In this document: positions 1 to 6,721 of the stretch, piece after piece
Layout of the letters: every line of letters starts with the position of its first letter
How positions within the stretch are numbered: position 1 is the stretch's first letter
From: Pseudomonadota bacterium
GTDB taxonomy: Bacteria; Pseudomonadota; Alphaproteobacteria; Rhizobiales; Devosiaceae
Direction: 5' to 3'
DNA length: 10,449 nucleotides
NCBI GenBank assembly: GCA_023428425.1
Contig: JAEYYP010000138.1
Coordinates: 1-10,449, forward strand
Program-made: the position numbers and the translations under genes
Notes under the pieces: model-generated
What the model saw: the letters and a program-made list of their open reading frames with translations, nothing else
The model's database searches: none
Told to the model about the DNA's origin: nothing

Positions 1-1329
1 GTCCTAAGCACCATCGACTTCACCATCCGACCGCGCCTCCGCGCCTCCGGGCTATCCGAAACCGCCGCCCTCCTCGCCGGCCTCGATGGCAAATTCATCG
101 CCCCCGGCCCCTCCGGCGCGCCATCACGCGGCCGCCTCGACGTCCTCCCTACCGGCCGCAACTTCTACTCGGTCGACAATCGCGCCGTACCCACGCCCAC
201 CGCCTGGGAACTTGGCCGCAAGTCGGCCGAGAACCTGCTGCTCCGGCATTTCCAGGACCACGGCGCGCCGCTTGCCTCTCTGGCGCTCAGCGTCTGGGGC
301 ACCGCCAACATGCGCACCGGCGGCGACGACATCGCCCAGGCCCTCGCCTTCATCGGCGCCAGGCCGACCTGGGACCCGGGCTCGCTCCGCATTTCCGGCT
401 ACGAAATCATCCCGCTGGCGAAGCTCGGCCGCCCACGCGTCGATGTCACGCTCCGCATATCCGGTTTCTTCCGCGACGCCTTCCCGGCGCAGATCAGCCT
501 CTTCGACAAGGCCGTTCGCGCTATCGGCGCTCTCGACGAACCGGCCGAAGACAACCCGATCGCCGCTCGCATGCGCAGCGAGGCACTGGCACTGATGCGT
601 GACGGCGCCACCGAGCGCGACGCAGCGCTCTCGGCCGGACACAGAATTTTCGGCTCGAAACCGGGGGCCTATGGCGCTGGCCTGCAGGCGCTGATCGATT
701 CCGGAAAGTGGGAAGCCAAAGCCGACCTTGCGGACGCCTTCCTCAACTGGGGCCAGTATGCCTACGGCGGTCACGCTGCCGGCACCCCTGAGCGCGATCG
801 CTTTGTTGCCAGACTCAGCAATGTCGATGCCATCGTCCACAATCAGGACAACCGCGAGCACGACCTGCTGGACAGCGACGACTACTACCAGTTCGAGGGC
901 GGCCTCGCCGCTACGGCCGAAACCCTGACCGGCCGGAAGCCCGTCGCGTACCACAACGACCACTCCCGCCCCGAGCGCCCCGTCGCCCACACGCTGGAGG
1001 AGGAAATCTCCCGCGTCGTCCGCTCGCGTGTGGTGAACCCGAAATGGATCGATGGCGTGAAGCGCCACGGCTACAAGGGCGCTTTCGAGATCATCGCCAC
1101 GGTCGACTACATGTTCGCCTTCGCCGCCACCACCGGCGCGGTGAAGACCCACCACTTCGACCTCGCCTTCGAGGCCTTTATCGAAGACGATACGACCCGA
1201 CAGTTCATCCAGGCCAACAACCGCTTCGGCTATGATGAAATGATCGCCAAATTCAACGAAGCCCGCCGCCGCGGCTTCTGGACGCCCCGCTCCAACTCCG
1301 CCTTCGCTTTCCTCGAGGAACAGACATGA
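1..1329 (+). CDS. cobN: Cobaltochelatase subunit CobN, C-terminal part (5' end outside window)
   Basis: Large subunit of the ATP-dependent CobN-CobS-CobT cobaltochelatase, which inserts cobalt into hydrogenobyrinic acid a,c-diamide in the aerobic cobalamin pathway in the cytoplasm. The frame is open from base 1 to a TGA at 1327-1329, giving 442 codons, roughly the last third of a protein that is usually about 1,250-1,300 residues. Strong family signatures are visible: PSGAPSRGRLDVLPTGRNFYS near residue 40, then AVPTPTAWELG, SVWGTANMRTGGDDIAQAL, KLTPN-free chelatase core segments, and the C-terminal FWTPRSNSAFAFL. It overlaps cobO by 4 bp (ATGA), so the two are translationally coupled. An ATG at 310 is internal and not the true start. 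The identity is secure from the motifs. Only the missing N-terminal part is uncertain. Confidence 0.95.
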   Translation, partial: VLSTIDFTIRPRLRASGLSETAALLAGLDGKFIAPGPSGAPSRGRLDVLPTGRNFYSVDNRAVPTPTAWELGRKSAENLLLRHFQDHGAPLASLALSVWGTANMRTGGDDIAQALAFIGARPTWDPGSLRISGYEIIPLAKLGRPRVDVTLRISGFFRDAFPAQISLFDKAVRAIGALDEPAEDNPIAARMRSEALALMRDGATERDAALSAGHRIFGSKPGAYGAGLQALIDSGKWEAKADLADAFLNWGQYAYGGHAAGTPERDRFVARLSNVDAIVHNQDNREHDLLDSDDYYQFEGGLAATAETLTGRKPVAYHNDHSRPERPVAHTLEEEISRVVRSRVVNPKWIDGVKRHGYKGAFEIIATVDYMFAFAATTGAVKTHHFDLAFEAFIEDDTTRQFIQANNRFGYDEMIAKFNEARRRGFWTPRSNSAFAFLEEQT

Positions 1330-1967
1330 CCGAAAGAGCCCCGAAGAAGACCGAGCTGATGACCGAGGCGGAGCGCGACGCCTACCACGCCGAAAAGATG
1401 AAGAAGAAGAAGGAGGCGCGGAACAAGATCCTCGCCACCAAGACCGAGGAGAAGGGCCTCCTCATCGTTCATACCGGCAAGGGCAAGGGCAAATCGACCG
1501 CCGCTTTCGGCATGGTGTTCCGTGCCATCGGCCACGGCTTCAGGGTCGGCATCGTGCAGTTCGTCAAGGGCGCCTGGTCGACCGGCGAACGCGACGTCCT
1601 CGAGAAGTTCCCCGACCTCGTCACCATCAATGCCATGGGCGAGGGCTTCACCTGGGACGTCGCGGACCGCCAGCGCGACCTCGCCGCCGCTCGCGCCGCC
1701 TGGGATCGCGCCAAGGCACTGATCGCCGATCCGAGCTACAAGCTGATCCTGCTCGATGAACTCAACATCGTGCTGCGCTACGACTACCTGCCGCTCGACG
1801 AAGTGCTGGAGGTGCTGCGCAACAAGCCACGCGACACGCACGTCATCGTCACCGGCCGCAACGCCAAGGACGAACTGATCGAAATCGCCGATCTCGTCAC
1901 CGAGATGACCGAGATCAAGCACCCCTTCCGCGCCGGTGTGAAGGCTCAGGCGGGCATCGAGTTCTGA
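1326..1967 (+). CDS. cobO: Cob(I)yrinic acid a,c-diamide adenosyltransferase (CobO/BtuR family)
   Basis: Transfers the 5'-deoxyadenosyl group from ATP to the cobalt of cob(I)yrinic acid a,c-diamide (and related corrinoids), the step after cobalt insertion and reduction. The protein has 213 residues, normal for the family. It has a charged Lys-rich N-terminus (about 1-45), an unusual P-loop TGKGKGKST at 50-58, a hydrophobic strand ending in the acidic LLDELN at 142-147, and the typical C-terminal block EIKHPF...GIEF. The start is fixed by the ATGA overlap with cobN and by a GAGG Shine-Dalgarno at 1315-1318, 7 bases upstream inside the cobN end. It is the last gene of the visible cob operon. 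Its TGA forms part of a hairpin shared with the stop of the opposing gene, 12 bp away. No key residue appears to be missing. Confidence 0.96.
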   Translation: MTERAPKKTELMTEAERDAYHAEKMKKKKEARNKILATKTEEKGLLIVHTGKGKGKSTAAFGMVFRAIGHGFRVGIVQFVKGAWSTGERDVLEKFPDLVTINAMGEGFTWDVADRQRDLAAARAAWDRAKALIADPSYKLILLDELNIVLRYDYLPLDEVLEVLRNKPRDTHVIVTGRNAKDELIEIADLVTEMTEIKHPFRAGVKAQAGIEF

Positions 1968-1986
1968 GCCCAGCCGGGCTCAGCAC
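1961..1986. terminator. Candidate bidirectional hairpin at cobO / secreted-protein convergent end
   Basis: Arms CTGAGCCC (1964-1971) and GGGCTCAG (1976-1983) pair perfectly around the 4-base loop AGCC. After one mismatch, GT (1961-1962) and AC (1985-1986) pair again. The left arm contains the TGA of cobO and the right arm contains the reverse-complemented TGA of the opposing gene. No T-run follows on either strand, so classic intrinsic termination is not assured. It could still act as a transcript end stabiliser or a barrier. Confidence 0.5.
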
Positions 1987-2459
1987 TGCCAGCCGCTGCC
2001 GCTGTCCCTGAGGCTTGATACAAGCCGCTCCACCACCGGATCGAAAGCCTTGCGGTCGGCCTCGGAGTATTCGAGGTCGAAGGCGCCGAGGGCCGCTCCG
2101 TCACAGATACGGATGGCGCGCGCGTAGAGGATGCGGCTGCCACGCTTGCCGGACCAGCTGGCCCAGCCGGGCGTCACGGCCTGGTAGGTGATGGCCCAGC
2201 CATCCTCGGCCGTCCACTGCATGCGCTGCGCCACGACGCTCTCGAAATCGCCCTCGACAATCAGGCTGCCATGGATCGAAAGCCTGGCCGTGGGGGTCGA
2301 GAAACCCAGCCCGTCACCATTGGCCGGCGGCTGGCCGGCAACGAAGCCCGGCGGCACATCGGCCTCGACGCCGAAGCGTTCGTTGACATAGTGCCCCCAC
2401 TCCGCCGCGAGAACCGGCGTGGCAAGCAGGGCGACGATAAGCGCGAAGATGCGATGCAT
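1980..2459 (-). CDS. Small secreted protein of unknown function
   Basis: A 159-residue protein I cannot assign to a named function. Residues 1-18 form a clear Sec signal peptide (short basic start MHR, hydrophobic run, then PVLA before AEW), so it should be periplasmic or secreted. The mature part has an FGVEADVPPGF motif near 29-39, NGDGLGF near 47-53 and a C-terminal SLRDSGSGWQC. This matches my memory of a family of small hypothetical alphaproteobacterial exported proteins with an RFG...P...NGDG core. C119 and C159 could form a disulfide. The ATG at 2459 is chosen because it gives the signal peptide and has GAGG 8 bases upstream. The frame stays open further upstream, but that extension would run through merR. 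It is divergent from merR, with the MerR-type dyad about 100 bp from its start, so regulation by that protein is plausible. Confidence 0.85.
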   Translation of the reverse strand: MHRIFALIVALLATPVLAAEWGHYVNERFGVEADVPPGFVAGQPPANGDGLGFSTPTARLSIHGSLIVEGDFESVVAQRMQWTAEDGWAITYQAVTPGWASWSGKRGSRILYARAIRICDGAALGAFDLEYSEADRKAFDPVVERLVSSLRDSGSGWQC

Positions 2460-2520
2460 GGCCGAAACCTCGCACACCCCGGCTGAACGCTCAATGAGTT
2501 CGGATCTCGGAACGTGGTCC

Positions 2521-2550
2521 TTGCATTCGGCCCCCGACACCACAGATAAA
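2521..2550 (+). promoter_or_regulatory. Candidate sigma-70-type promoter for merR
   Basis: TTGCAT at 2521-2526 and GATAAA at 2545-2550 are separated by 18 bases. The -10 matches the consensus at four of six positions and the -35 at three. Transcription would start around 2557, inside the dyad, leaving a leader of about 20 bases before the ATG at 2577. That placement would suit autorepression. This is inferred from sequence only. Confidence 0.35.
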
Positions 2551-2551
2551 C

Positions 2552-2566
2552 CTCCAGTTACTGGAG
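2552..2566. promoter_or_regulatory. MerR-family operator dyad
   Basis: CTCCAG (2552-2557) and CTGGAG (2561-2566) form a perfect 6-bp inverted repeat around TTA. After one mismatch, flanking AA (2549-2550) and TT (2568-2569) continue the symmetry. This is the form of operators bound by metal-responsive MerR proteins such as ZntR, CadR, PbrR and CueR. On the minus strand it is followed at once by GTTTATCT, resembling the -10 region of such promoters and pointing at the secreted-protein gene. The minus-strand -35 is poor. The right arm's GGAG is also the only Shine-Dalgarno-like sequence before the merR ATG. Confidence 0.7.
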
Positions 2567-2576
2567 CTTCGTGGAC

Positions 2577-3008
2577 ATGAGCAGCTATTCCATCGGCGAC
2601 CTCTCGGCGGAGTCCGGGGTGAAGGTCCCCACCATCCGCTACTACGAGCAGATCGGTCTCATCGACGCACCCGCTCGCACCGAGGGCAACCAGCGCCGCT
2701 ATGGCAGCGCCGAACTCGACCGGCTGCGCTTCATTGCCCATGCCCGCGACATGGGCTTTGCGATGGACTCGCTGAAATCGATGCTGTCGCTTGCCGCCCG
2801 CAAGGAGGCGCCCTGCGCCGAGGTCGACGCCATCGTCGAGCAGCACCTCGCGGAAGTCGACCAGCGCATCGCGCAACTGACGACGCTGAGGGGCGAGCTC
2901 GCGGGCATGTTGTCCAGCAGCCATCACGGCACGGTGGGCGAATGCCGGGTGGTGGAAGTGCTGTCCGACCATGAGCAGTGCGCCTGCGAGCACGGCGCGA
3001 CGCGCTGA
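2577..3008 (+). CDS. MerR-family (ZntR/CadR/PbrR-like) metal-responsive transcriptional regulator
   Basis: A 143-residue DNA-binding regulator of the MerR family, expected to act as a dimer that twists a long-spacer promoter when metal binds. The N-terminus carries the winged helix: YSIGDLSAESGVKVPTIRYYE (4-24) and EGNQRRY (37-43). A coiled-coil dimerisation helix follows (about 80-115). Candidate metal ligands are C80 at the start of the dimer helix, matching the Cys that marks divalent-metal sensors and is Ser in CueR, together with C123, C135, C137 and H139 in the tail. Zn, Cd or Pb is therefore likelier than Cu(I). The ATG at 2577 matches the usual family N-terminus (MSxYSIG). An in-frame GTG at 2571 would add two residues and sits only 4 bases from GGAG. 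No metal pump lies nearby. The visible candidate targets are itself and the divergent secreted protein. Confidence 0.92.
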   Translation: MSSYSIGDLSAESGVKVPTIRYYEQIGLIDAPARTEGNQRRYGSAELDRLRFIAHARDMGFAMDSLKSMLSLAARKEAPCAEVDAIVEQHLAEVDQRIAQLTTLRGELAGMLSSSHHGTVGECRVVEVLSDHEQCACEHGATR

Positions 3009-3019
3009 CCCCGGTCAGA
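3004..3019. terminator. Small stop-codon palindrome between merR and the EAL gene
   Basis: CTGACC (3005-3010) and GGTCAG (3013-3018) form a perfect inverted repeat centred on CC. As RNA it would be a 5-bp stem with the loop CCCG. The merR TGA (3006-3008) pairs with the reverse-complemented TGA of the opposing gene (3015-3017). Only six bases separate the two genes. It is weak and lacks a T-run, so a terminator role is only possible. Confidence 0.3.
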
Positions 3020-5261
3020 TCGCCATCAGGTCCTGCTGCTCCTCGAGCAGCTTCCGCAGCTGTTCGAGCGGCATCGGCCGGGCGAAGAAATAGCCCTGGA
3101 ACTCGCGGCAGCCGAGGCGGGCGAGCGTCGAGGCCTCTTCCTTGCGCTCCACGCCTTCGGCCGTGATGCCGAGGCCCATGGCGAAGGCGTAGACCATGGT
3201 GCTTTCCACCAGCGCCGATTGCACCGCATCCTTGTCGATATCGGCGACCAGCGAGCGGTCGAGCTTCACCTGGTCGAACGCGAACTGGCGCAGATAGCCG
3301 ATCGAGGAGAAGCCGGTGCCGAAATCGTCGAGGGCGATCAGGATGCCCTGCTCTCGCAGCGCCTCGATGATGCGCTTGGCGCGCTCGGGCTGGGCCACGA
3401 GGAAGGACTCTGTCACCTCGAGCTGCAGGCGGCTGGCCGGCAGGTCCCATTCGTCCAGCACGGCCATGATCGCCTGGGCGAGCCCTGGGTTGCGCAGTTG
3501 CATGCCCGAAACGTTGACCGACACCTTGAGATGATTGAGCGGACCGATCTCCTCGACGGCACGACGGAGGGCGAACATGCCCAAGTCGTCGATCAGGCCG
3601 CTTCGCTCGGCGGCCGGAATGAAGATCGCGGGACTCATCGGCCCACCAAGCCGACGGTTCCAGCGCATCAGCGCCTCCACGCCGATGATGGAACGAGAGC
3701 TGAAGTCGATGATCGGCTGGTACTCGAGATCGAACTCACCAGCGTCGAGGCCGCGACGGATGTCGGCCTGCAGTTCGAGGCGCTGACGCCGCTCGTCCTC
3801 GATGGCCGGATCGTAGTCCACCAGTTGCCGCCCGCCGGTCTCGCGGGCACGGGCGAGAGCCGTCTCGGCCTTGCGGATGAGTTCGGATATGCCACTGCGG
3901 TCGACCTCGGCATCGGCGACGCCGATCGAGAACCCGACCTTGAGCTGCAGGTTGTCGACCAGCACCGGCTGGTTGGCGAGCGCCAGCAGCCGGGTGGCGA
4001 GGCCGCGGATCAGGTTGGCGGAATCGGCACCGGTCCGGGCCAGCGCCAGGTCGGCGGGGCCGGTGCGCGCGAACAGCACGTCGGCCCCGATCTCCGCCTC
4101 GATCAGATCGGCAAGCCGGTCCAGCAGGCGATCGCCGGCCTCGCGGCCGTAGGAGTCCACGACATCGCTGAAGCCGTCGATGCCGACCAGCGCCACCGCT
4201 GCGGGCTGCGCCGCCTGGCGCTTCGGCAGCGAAACCTTGAGACTCTCGGCAAGGCCGGAACCATTGGGCAGGCCGGTGACCGCATCGTACCGGGCATTCT
4301 GCCAGTCGCGCTGGTCGGCCTCCGCCCGGCTCTTGATCGACGACCAGAACGCGGTCAGCACCGTGGCTATGAGAGCCCCGATGATCAGCATAACAACCAC
4401 CGCGATGCCGGCCGAGTGCGCGAAGGCCGGGTCACCGGGGCGGCGTGGCGGCCAGGCGATGCGGGCGATCTCGCCGCCATCGGCATCGGTCAGCGCCATG
4501 CTGTCATGGCCTTCGGGAACATGGCCGACCAGCCGCGGCACCGGCAACTGGAAGCGCAGGGCCACCTCGTGCAACAGCTTGTCGTCGACACGCTTGCTGA
4601 GCCACAGGATGCGGCGCTGCTCGCGCGGCACCGACGCCTGCCCGGTATTGCCGTGGACTACCGAACCGGCGATGGCGGCGATACCTTCGCTGGTGCCGAC
4701 CAGATGCGCGACCGTTGCGTCGTCCCCAGCCCTCGCGACGGCCCTGTCGAGCTCGGCGAGGATACCTTCGCCGCCGCTGTAGATGTCCTGCAGCGTTCCG
4801 ATGATGGGGCCCTTGCTCGACTCGCCGAAAACGATGGCCCCTTCCTTGTCGGTAATCACCACGCCGTCATAGGTGTCGGAGATGCGGGCCGTCGCGCCCC
4901 AGGTCGCATCGAACCAGGCCGGGTTGGGCGAGATATAGGTGTTGATGTAGGCTTCGGTCCACGTCGCCTCATCGGCGGCGGATTCCCCCAGGCCGAGCAC
5001 GACGCTCTCGATGGCCGCCCGGATGGCCTTCTGGCCGCGGTCGGCGTCGATGGTGTTCATCTCCTCGCTCATCAGGTGCATGACGAGGAAGACGAGGCCG
5101 CAGACGCCGGCATAGACGGCGGCGGTGGGGATCGCGACCCAGAAGGCGAAGCTGCGCATGGGCGTGCCGGCAACCGCCTGCAGGCGTCGACGGATACTGC
5201 GGCCGTAGCCGCGCTCGGCAGGGCCGGCGCTGTTGTCGGCGGCATCAGGCAATGGTGGCAC
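3015..5261 (-). CDS. Membrane-bound CHASE4 / degenerate GGDEF / EAL cyclic-di-GMP phosphodiesterase
   Basis: Predicted inner-membrane enzyme hydrolysing cyclic-di-GMP to pGpG. It has 748 residues from a GTG start. A basic N-terminal tail is followed by membrane helix 1 (about 38-62), a periplasmic CHASE4-like sensor (about 63-283, with the WTEAYINTYI and IVFGES blocks), membrane helix 2 (about 284-306), a GGDEF-type fold (about 318-485) and EAL (about 495-742). The GGDEF signature reads GPADL at 401-405, so cyclase activity is probably lost and the domain may bind GTP or act structurally. The EAL site looks complete: E529 in EALMR, N583, E615, D645-D646, K666, E702 and Q722. No clear Shine-Dalgarno precedes the GTG at 5261. 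The next in-frame Met is residue 35 (ATG at 5159), just before helix 1, and could be the real start. It is divergent from the GAF-GGDEF gene. Confidence 0.93.
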   Translation of the reverse strand: MPPLPDAADNSAGPAERGYGRSIRRRLQAVAGTPMRSFAFWVAIPTAAVYAGVCGLVFLVMHLMSEEMNTIDADRGQKAIRAAIESVVLGLGESAADEATWTEAYINTYISPNPAWFDATWGATARISDTYDGVVITDKEGAIVFGESSKGPIIGTLQDIYSGGEGILAELDRAVARAGDDATVAHLVGTSEGIAAIAGSVVHGNTGQASVPREQRRILWLSKRVDDKLLHEVALRFQLPVPRLVGHVPEGHDSMALTDADGGEIARIAWPPRRPGDPAFAHSAGIAVVVMLIIGALIATVLTAFWSSIKSRAEADQRDWQNARYDAVTGLPNGSGLAESLKVSLPKRQAAQPAAVALVGIDGFSDVVDSYGREAGDRLLDRLADLIEAEIGADVLFARTGPADLALARTGADSANLIRGLATRLLALANQPVLVDNLQLKVGFSIGVADAEVDRSGISELIRKAETALARARETGGRQLVDYDPAIEDERRQRLELQADIRRGLDAGEFDLEYQPIIDFSSRSIIGVEALMRWNRRLGGPMSPAIFIPAAERSGLIDDLGMFALRRAVEEIGPLNHLKVSVNVSGMQLRNPGLAQAIMAVLDEWDLPASRLQLEVTESFLVAQPERAKRIIEALREQGILIALDDFGTGFSSIGYLRQFAFDQVKLDRSLVADIDKDAVQSALVESTMVYAFAMGLGITAEGVERKEEASTLARLGCREFQGYFFARPMPLEQLRKLLEEQQDLMAI

Positions 5262-5299
5262 CAGTCGCGGAAAGCATGCCGGACGCTACGGAAACCGGC

Positions 5300-5314
5300 T
5301 TAACGCAGGCTTAA
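5300..5314. promoter_or_regulatory. CtrA-type box, perfect TTAA-N7-TTAA
   Basis: TTAA at 5300-5303 and TTAA at 5311-5314 are separated by exactly seven bases (CGCAGGC). This is the consensus for the alphaproteobacterial cell-cycle response regulator CtrA. TTAA is scarce in DNA this GC-rich. The box lies 39 bp upstream of the EAL gene's GTG. Binding is inferred from the match. Confidence 0.5.
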
Positions 5315-5410
5315 GTCTGGCCGGCAAGCGCTCGACAACGCCACCCGGAACAAGGGGTGGTTAACGCTGTCATCACGCTGGACGACAGCAGCCGCCGCGC
5401 CGGCACGGCG

Positions 5411-5425
5411 CTAACGCGGAGTTAA
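5411..5425. promoter_or_regulatory. CtrA-type box, near-perfect CTAA-N7-TTAA
   Basis: CTAA at 5411-5414 and TTAA at 5422-5425 are again separated by seven bases (CGCGGAG), with one mismatch to the CtrA consensus. The box lies 52 bp upstream of the GAF-GGDEF start, so each divergent gene has one such box nearby. Binding is inferred. Confidence 0.4.
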
Positions 5426-5477
5426 ACCGAACGACCTAGGGTTTTCCCGGAACGCAATCCAGGTCCGGGAGACGACG

Positions 5478-6710
5478 ATGATCGCTGCCCAAACGATCGC
5501 CGAGGCTGGCCCCGAAACCGCGCGCCTCGATAAGCTCGAGGAGTACGATATTCTGGATACCCCCAACGAGGAGTCGTTCGATCGGGTGGCCCGGCTGATC
5601 AGCCAGATATTCGGCGTCGAAATCGGCATCGTGTCGATGATCGACGGTCATCGCCAGTGGTACAAGGCGATCCACGGCCTCGTCGCCCGCGAGACCAGCC
5701 TGTCCGAGACGTTCTGCCGCTACACGATGCAGGGCGAAACGGCGATGGTCGTTCCCGACGCCACCCTCGATCCGCGCTTCGCCGACAACCCGATGGTGAC
5801 CGGGGCGCCCGGCGTCCGTTTCTACGCCGGCGTCCCGCTGCGCACCCGCGACGGCTACAATCTCGGCACGCTCTGCGCCATCGACAGCAAGCCGCGCCAG
5901 TTCGGCGAGAAGGACATCGCCATACTCGAGGACCTGGCGCGCGTGGTGATTCACGATCTCGAACTGTCGCGGCAGGCGGCCGTCGATACCCTCACCGGCG
6001 CCCTGTCGCGCGTCGCCTTCAAGGCCGAAGCGCGGCGCCACATCGCGCTCGCGGGTCGGTCGGGCGATGATCTGGCGGTCATCTGCTTCGACCTCGATCA
6101 CTTCAAGGCCATCAACGATACGCAGGGGCACGCGGCGGGCGACAAGGTGCTGGCCGCCGTGGGCGAGGTGTGCCGCGAGCACCTGCGCGTGTCGGACTCC
6201 CTCGGCCGACTCGGTGGCGAGGAGTTTGCCATCCTGCTGCCCAAGACCGACCTGGACGGCGGCGTGATGGTTGCCGGCAAGCTGCGCGAGGCCATTGCCG
6301 CACTGAGCAGAGAATTCGGCTTCAGTATCTCGGCCAGCTTCGGCGTCGCCCGCCGGGGCGGCAAGTTCGACCAGATCGATGCCATGCTCGAGCGAGCCGA
6401 TCAGGCGATGTACGCCGCCAAGCGCAACGGCCGCAACCAGGTGGTAAGCGAGGCCGGCGCCTCACCCGCACCGGCCGCGCCGCGTCGGCGCGTGCTGAAG
6501 GCCGGCAAGATTCGTGGCCTCAACGGCCGCACAACCCTCGATTGCACCGTTCGCTCGATCGGAGACGATGGCGCGACGCTGAGCGTCTCGTCGCCGCTCG
6601 GTATCCCGGACGACTTCGTGCTCGCGATCCCCGGCGACCAGTTCGAGTCCCAGGCTCACGTGACCGGCCGCTCCGAACACGCCGTGGAGGTGCGGTTCAA
6701 CCGCCAGTAG
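5478..6710 (+). CDS. GAF / GGDEF diguanylate cyclase with a C-terminal PilZ-like domain
   Basis: Soluble cytoplasmic enzyme of 410 residues predicted to make cyclic-di-GMP from two GTP. Domains in order: GAF sensor (about 20-165, with the blocks EEYDILDTPNEESFDR, RQWYKAIHGL, DPRFADNPMVTG, FYAGVPLRT and LGTLCAID), GGDEF (about 167-325) and a PilZ-like tail (about 335-408). The cyclase site is intact: FDLDHFKAIND at 204-214 and GGEEF at 246-250. The inhibitory I-site RVSD (237-240) lies five residues before GGEEF, so product inhibition is expected. The PilZ motifs are degenerate. The second Arg of RxxxR is K341 if counted from R337, and the (D/N)xSxxG position reads SIGDDG (360-365), so this domain may not bind cyclic-di-GMP. 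The ATG at 5478 has GGGAG 6 bases upstream. There are no membrane segments. The gene ends 20 bp from the opposing preA. Confidence 0.94.
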   Translation: MIAAQTIAEAGPETARLDKLEEYDILDTPNEESFDRVARLISQIFGVEIGIVSMIDGHRQWYKAIHGLVARETSLSETFCRYTMQGETAMVVPDATLDPRFADNPMVTGAPGVRFYAGVPLRTRDGYNLGTLCAIDSKPRQFGEKDIAILEDLARVVIHDLELSRQAAVDTLTGALSRVAFKAEARRHIALAGRSGDDLAVICFDLDHFKAINDTQGHAAGDKVLAAVGEVCREHLRVSDSLGRLGGEEFAILLPKTDLDGGVMVAGKLREAIAALSREFGFSISASFGVARRGGKFDQIDAMLERADQAMYAAKRNGRNQVVSEAGASPAPAAPRRRVLKAGKIRGLNGRTTLDCTVRSIGDDGATLSVSSPLGIPDDFVLAIPGDQFESQAHVTGRSEHAVEVRFNRQ

Positions 6711-6721
6711 GGCGCGGCGAT

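Larger units (their letters stand above)
5262..5477. other. Shared 216-bp regulatory spacer between the two cyclic-di-GMP genes
   Basis: This spacer separates the divergent EAL and GAF-GGDEF genes. It holds three copies of TAACGC (at 5301, 5362 and 5412), two of which belong to CtrA-like boxes listed separately. A small inverted repeat, CCACCC (5341-5346) / GGGTGG (5355-5360), has an 8-base loop. A good Shine-Dalgarno, GGGAG (5467-5471), lies 6 bases before the ATG at 5478. I could not find a convincing sigma-70 promoter in either direction. Confidence 0.6.

Noticed and set aside
124..1155. A 343-codon open frame opposite cobN
   Set aside because: The plus strand encodes unmistakable CobN sequence. 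The antisense frame has no family signature.
2460..2993. Extending the secreted-protein frame upstream to 2993 (337 residues)
   Set aside because: It would overlap merR and bury a clear signal peptide and Shine-Dalgarno at 2459.
3219..5303. A 694-codon open frame on the plus strand opposite the EAL gene
   Set aside because: It is the antisense shadow of a well-supported GGDEF/EAL protein in GC-rich DNA. Its translation shows no recognisable domain.
5341..5360. CCACCC/GGGTGG stem as a terminator
   Set aside because: It lies in a spacer where no gene ends, in a divergent arrangement, with no T-run. Kept only as a note within the spacer.
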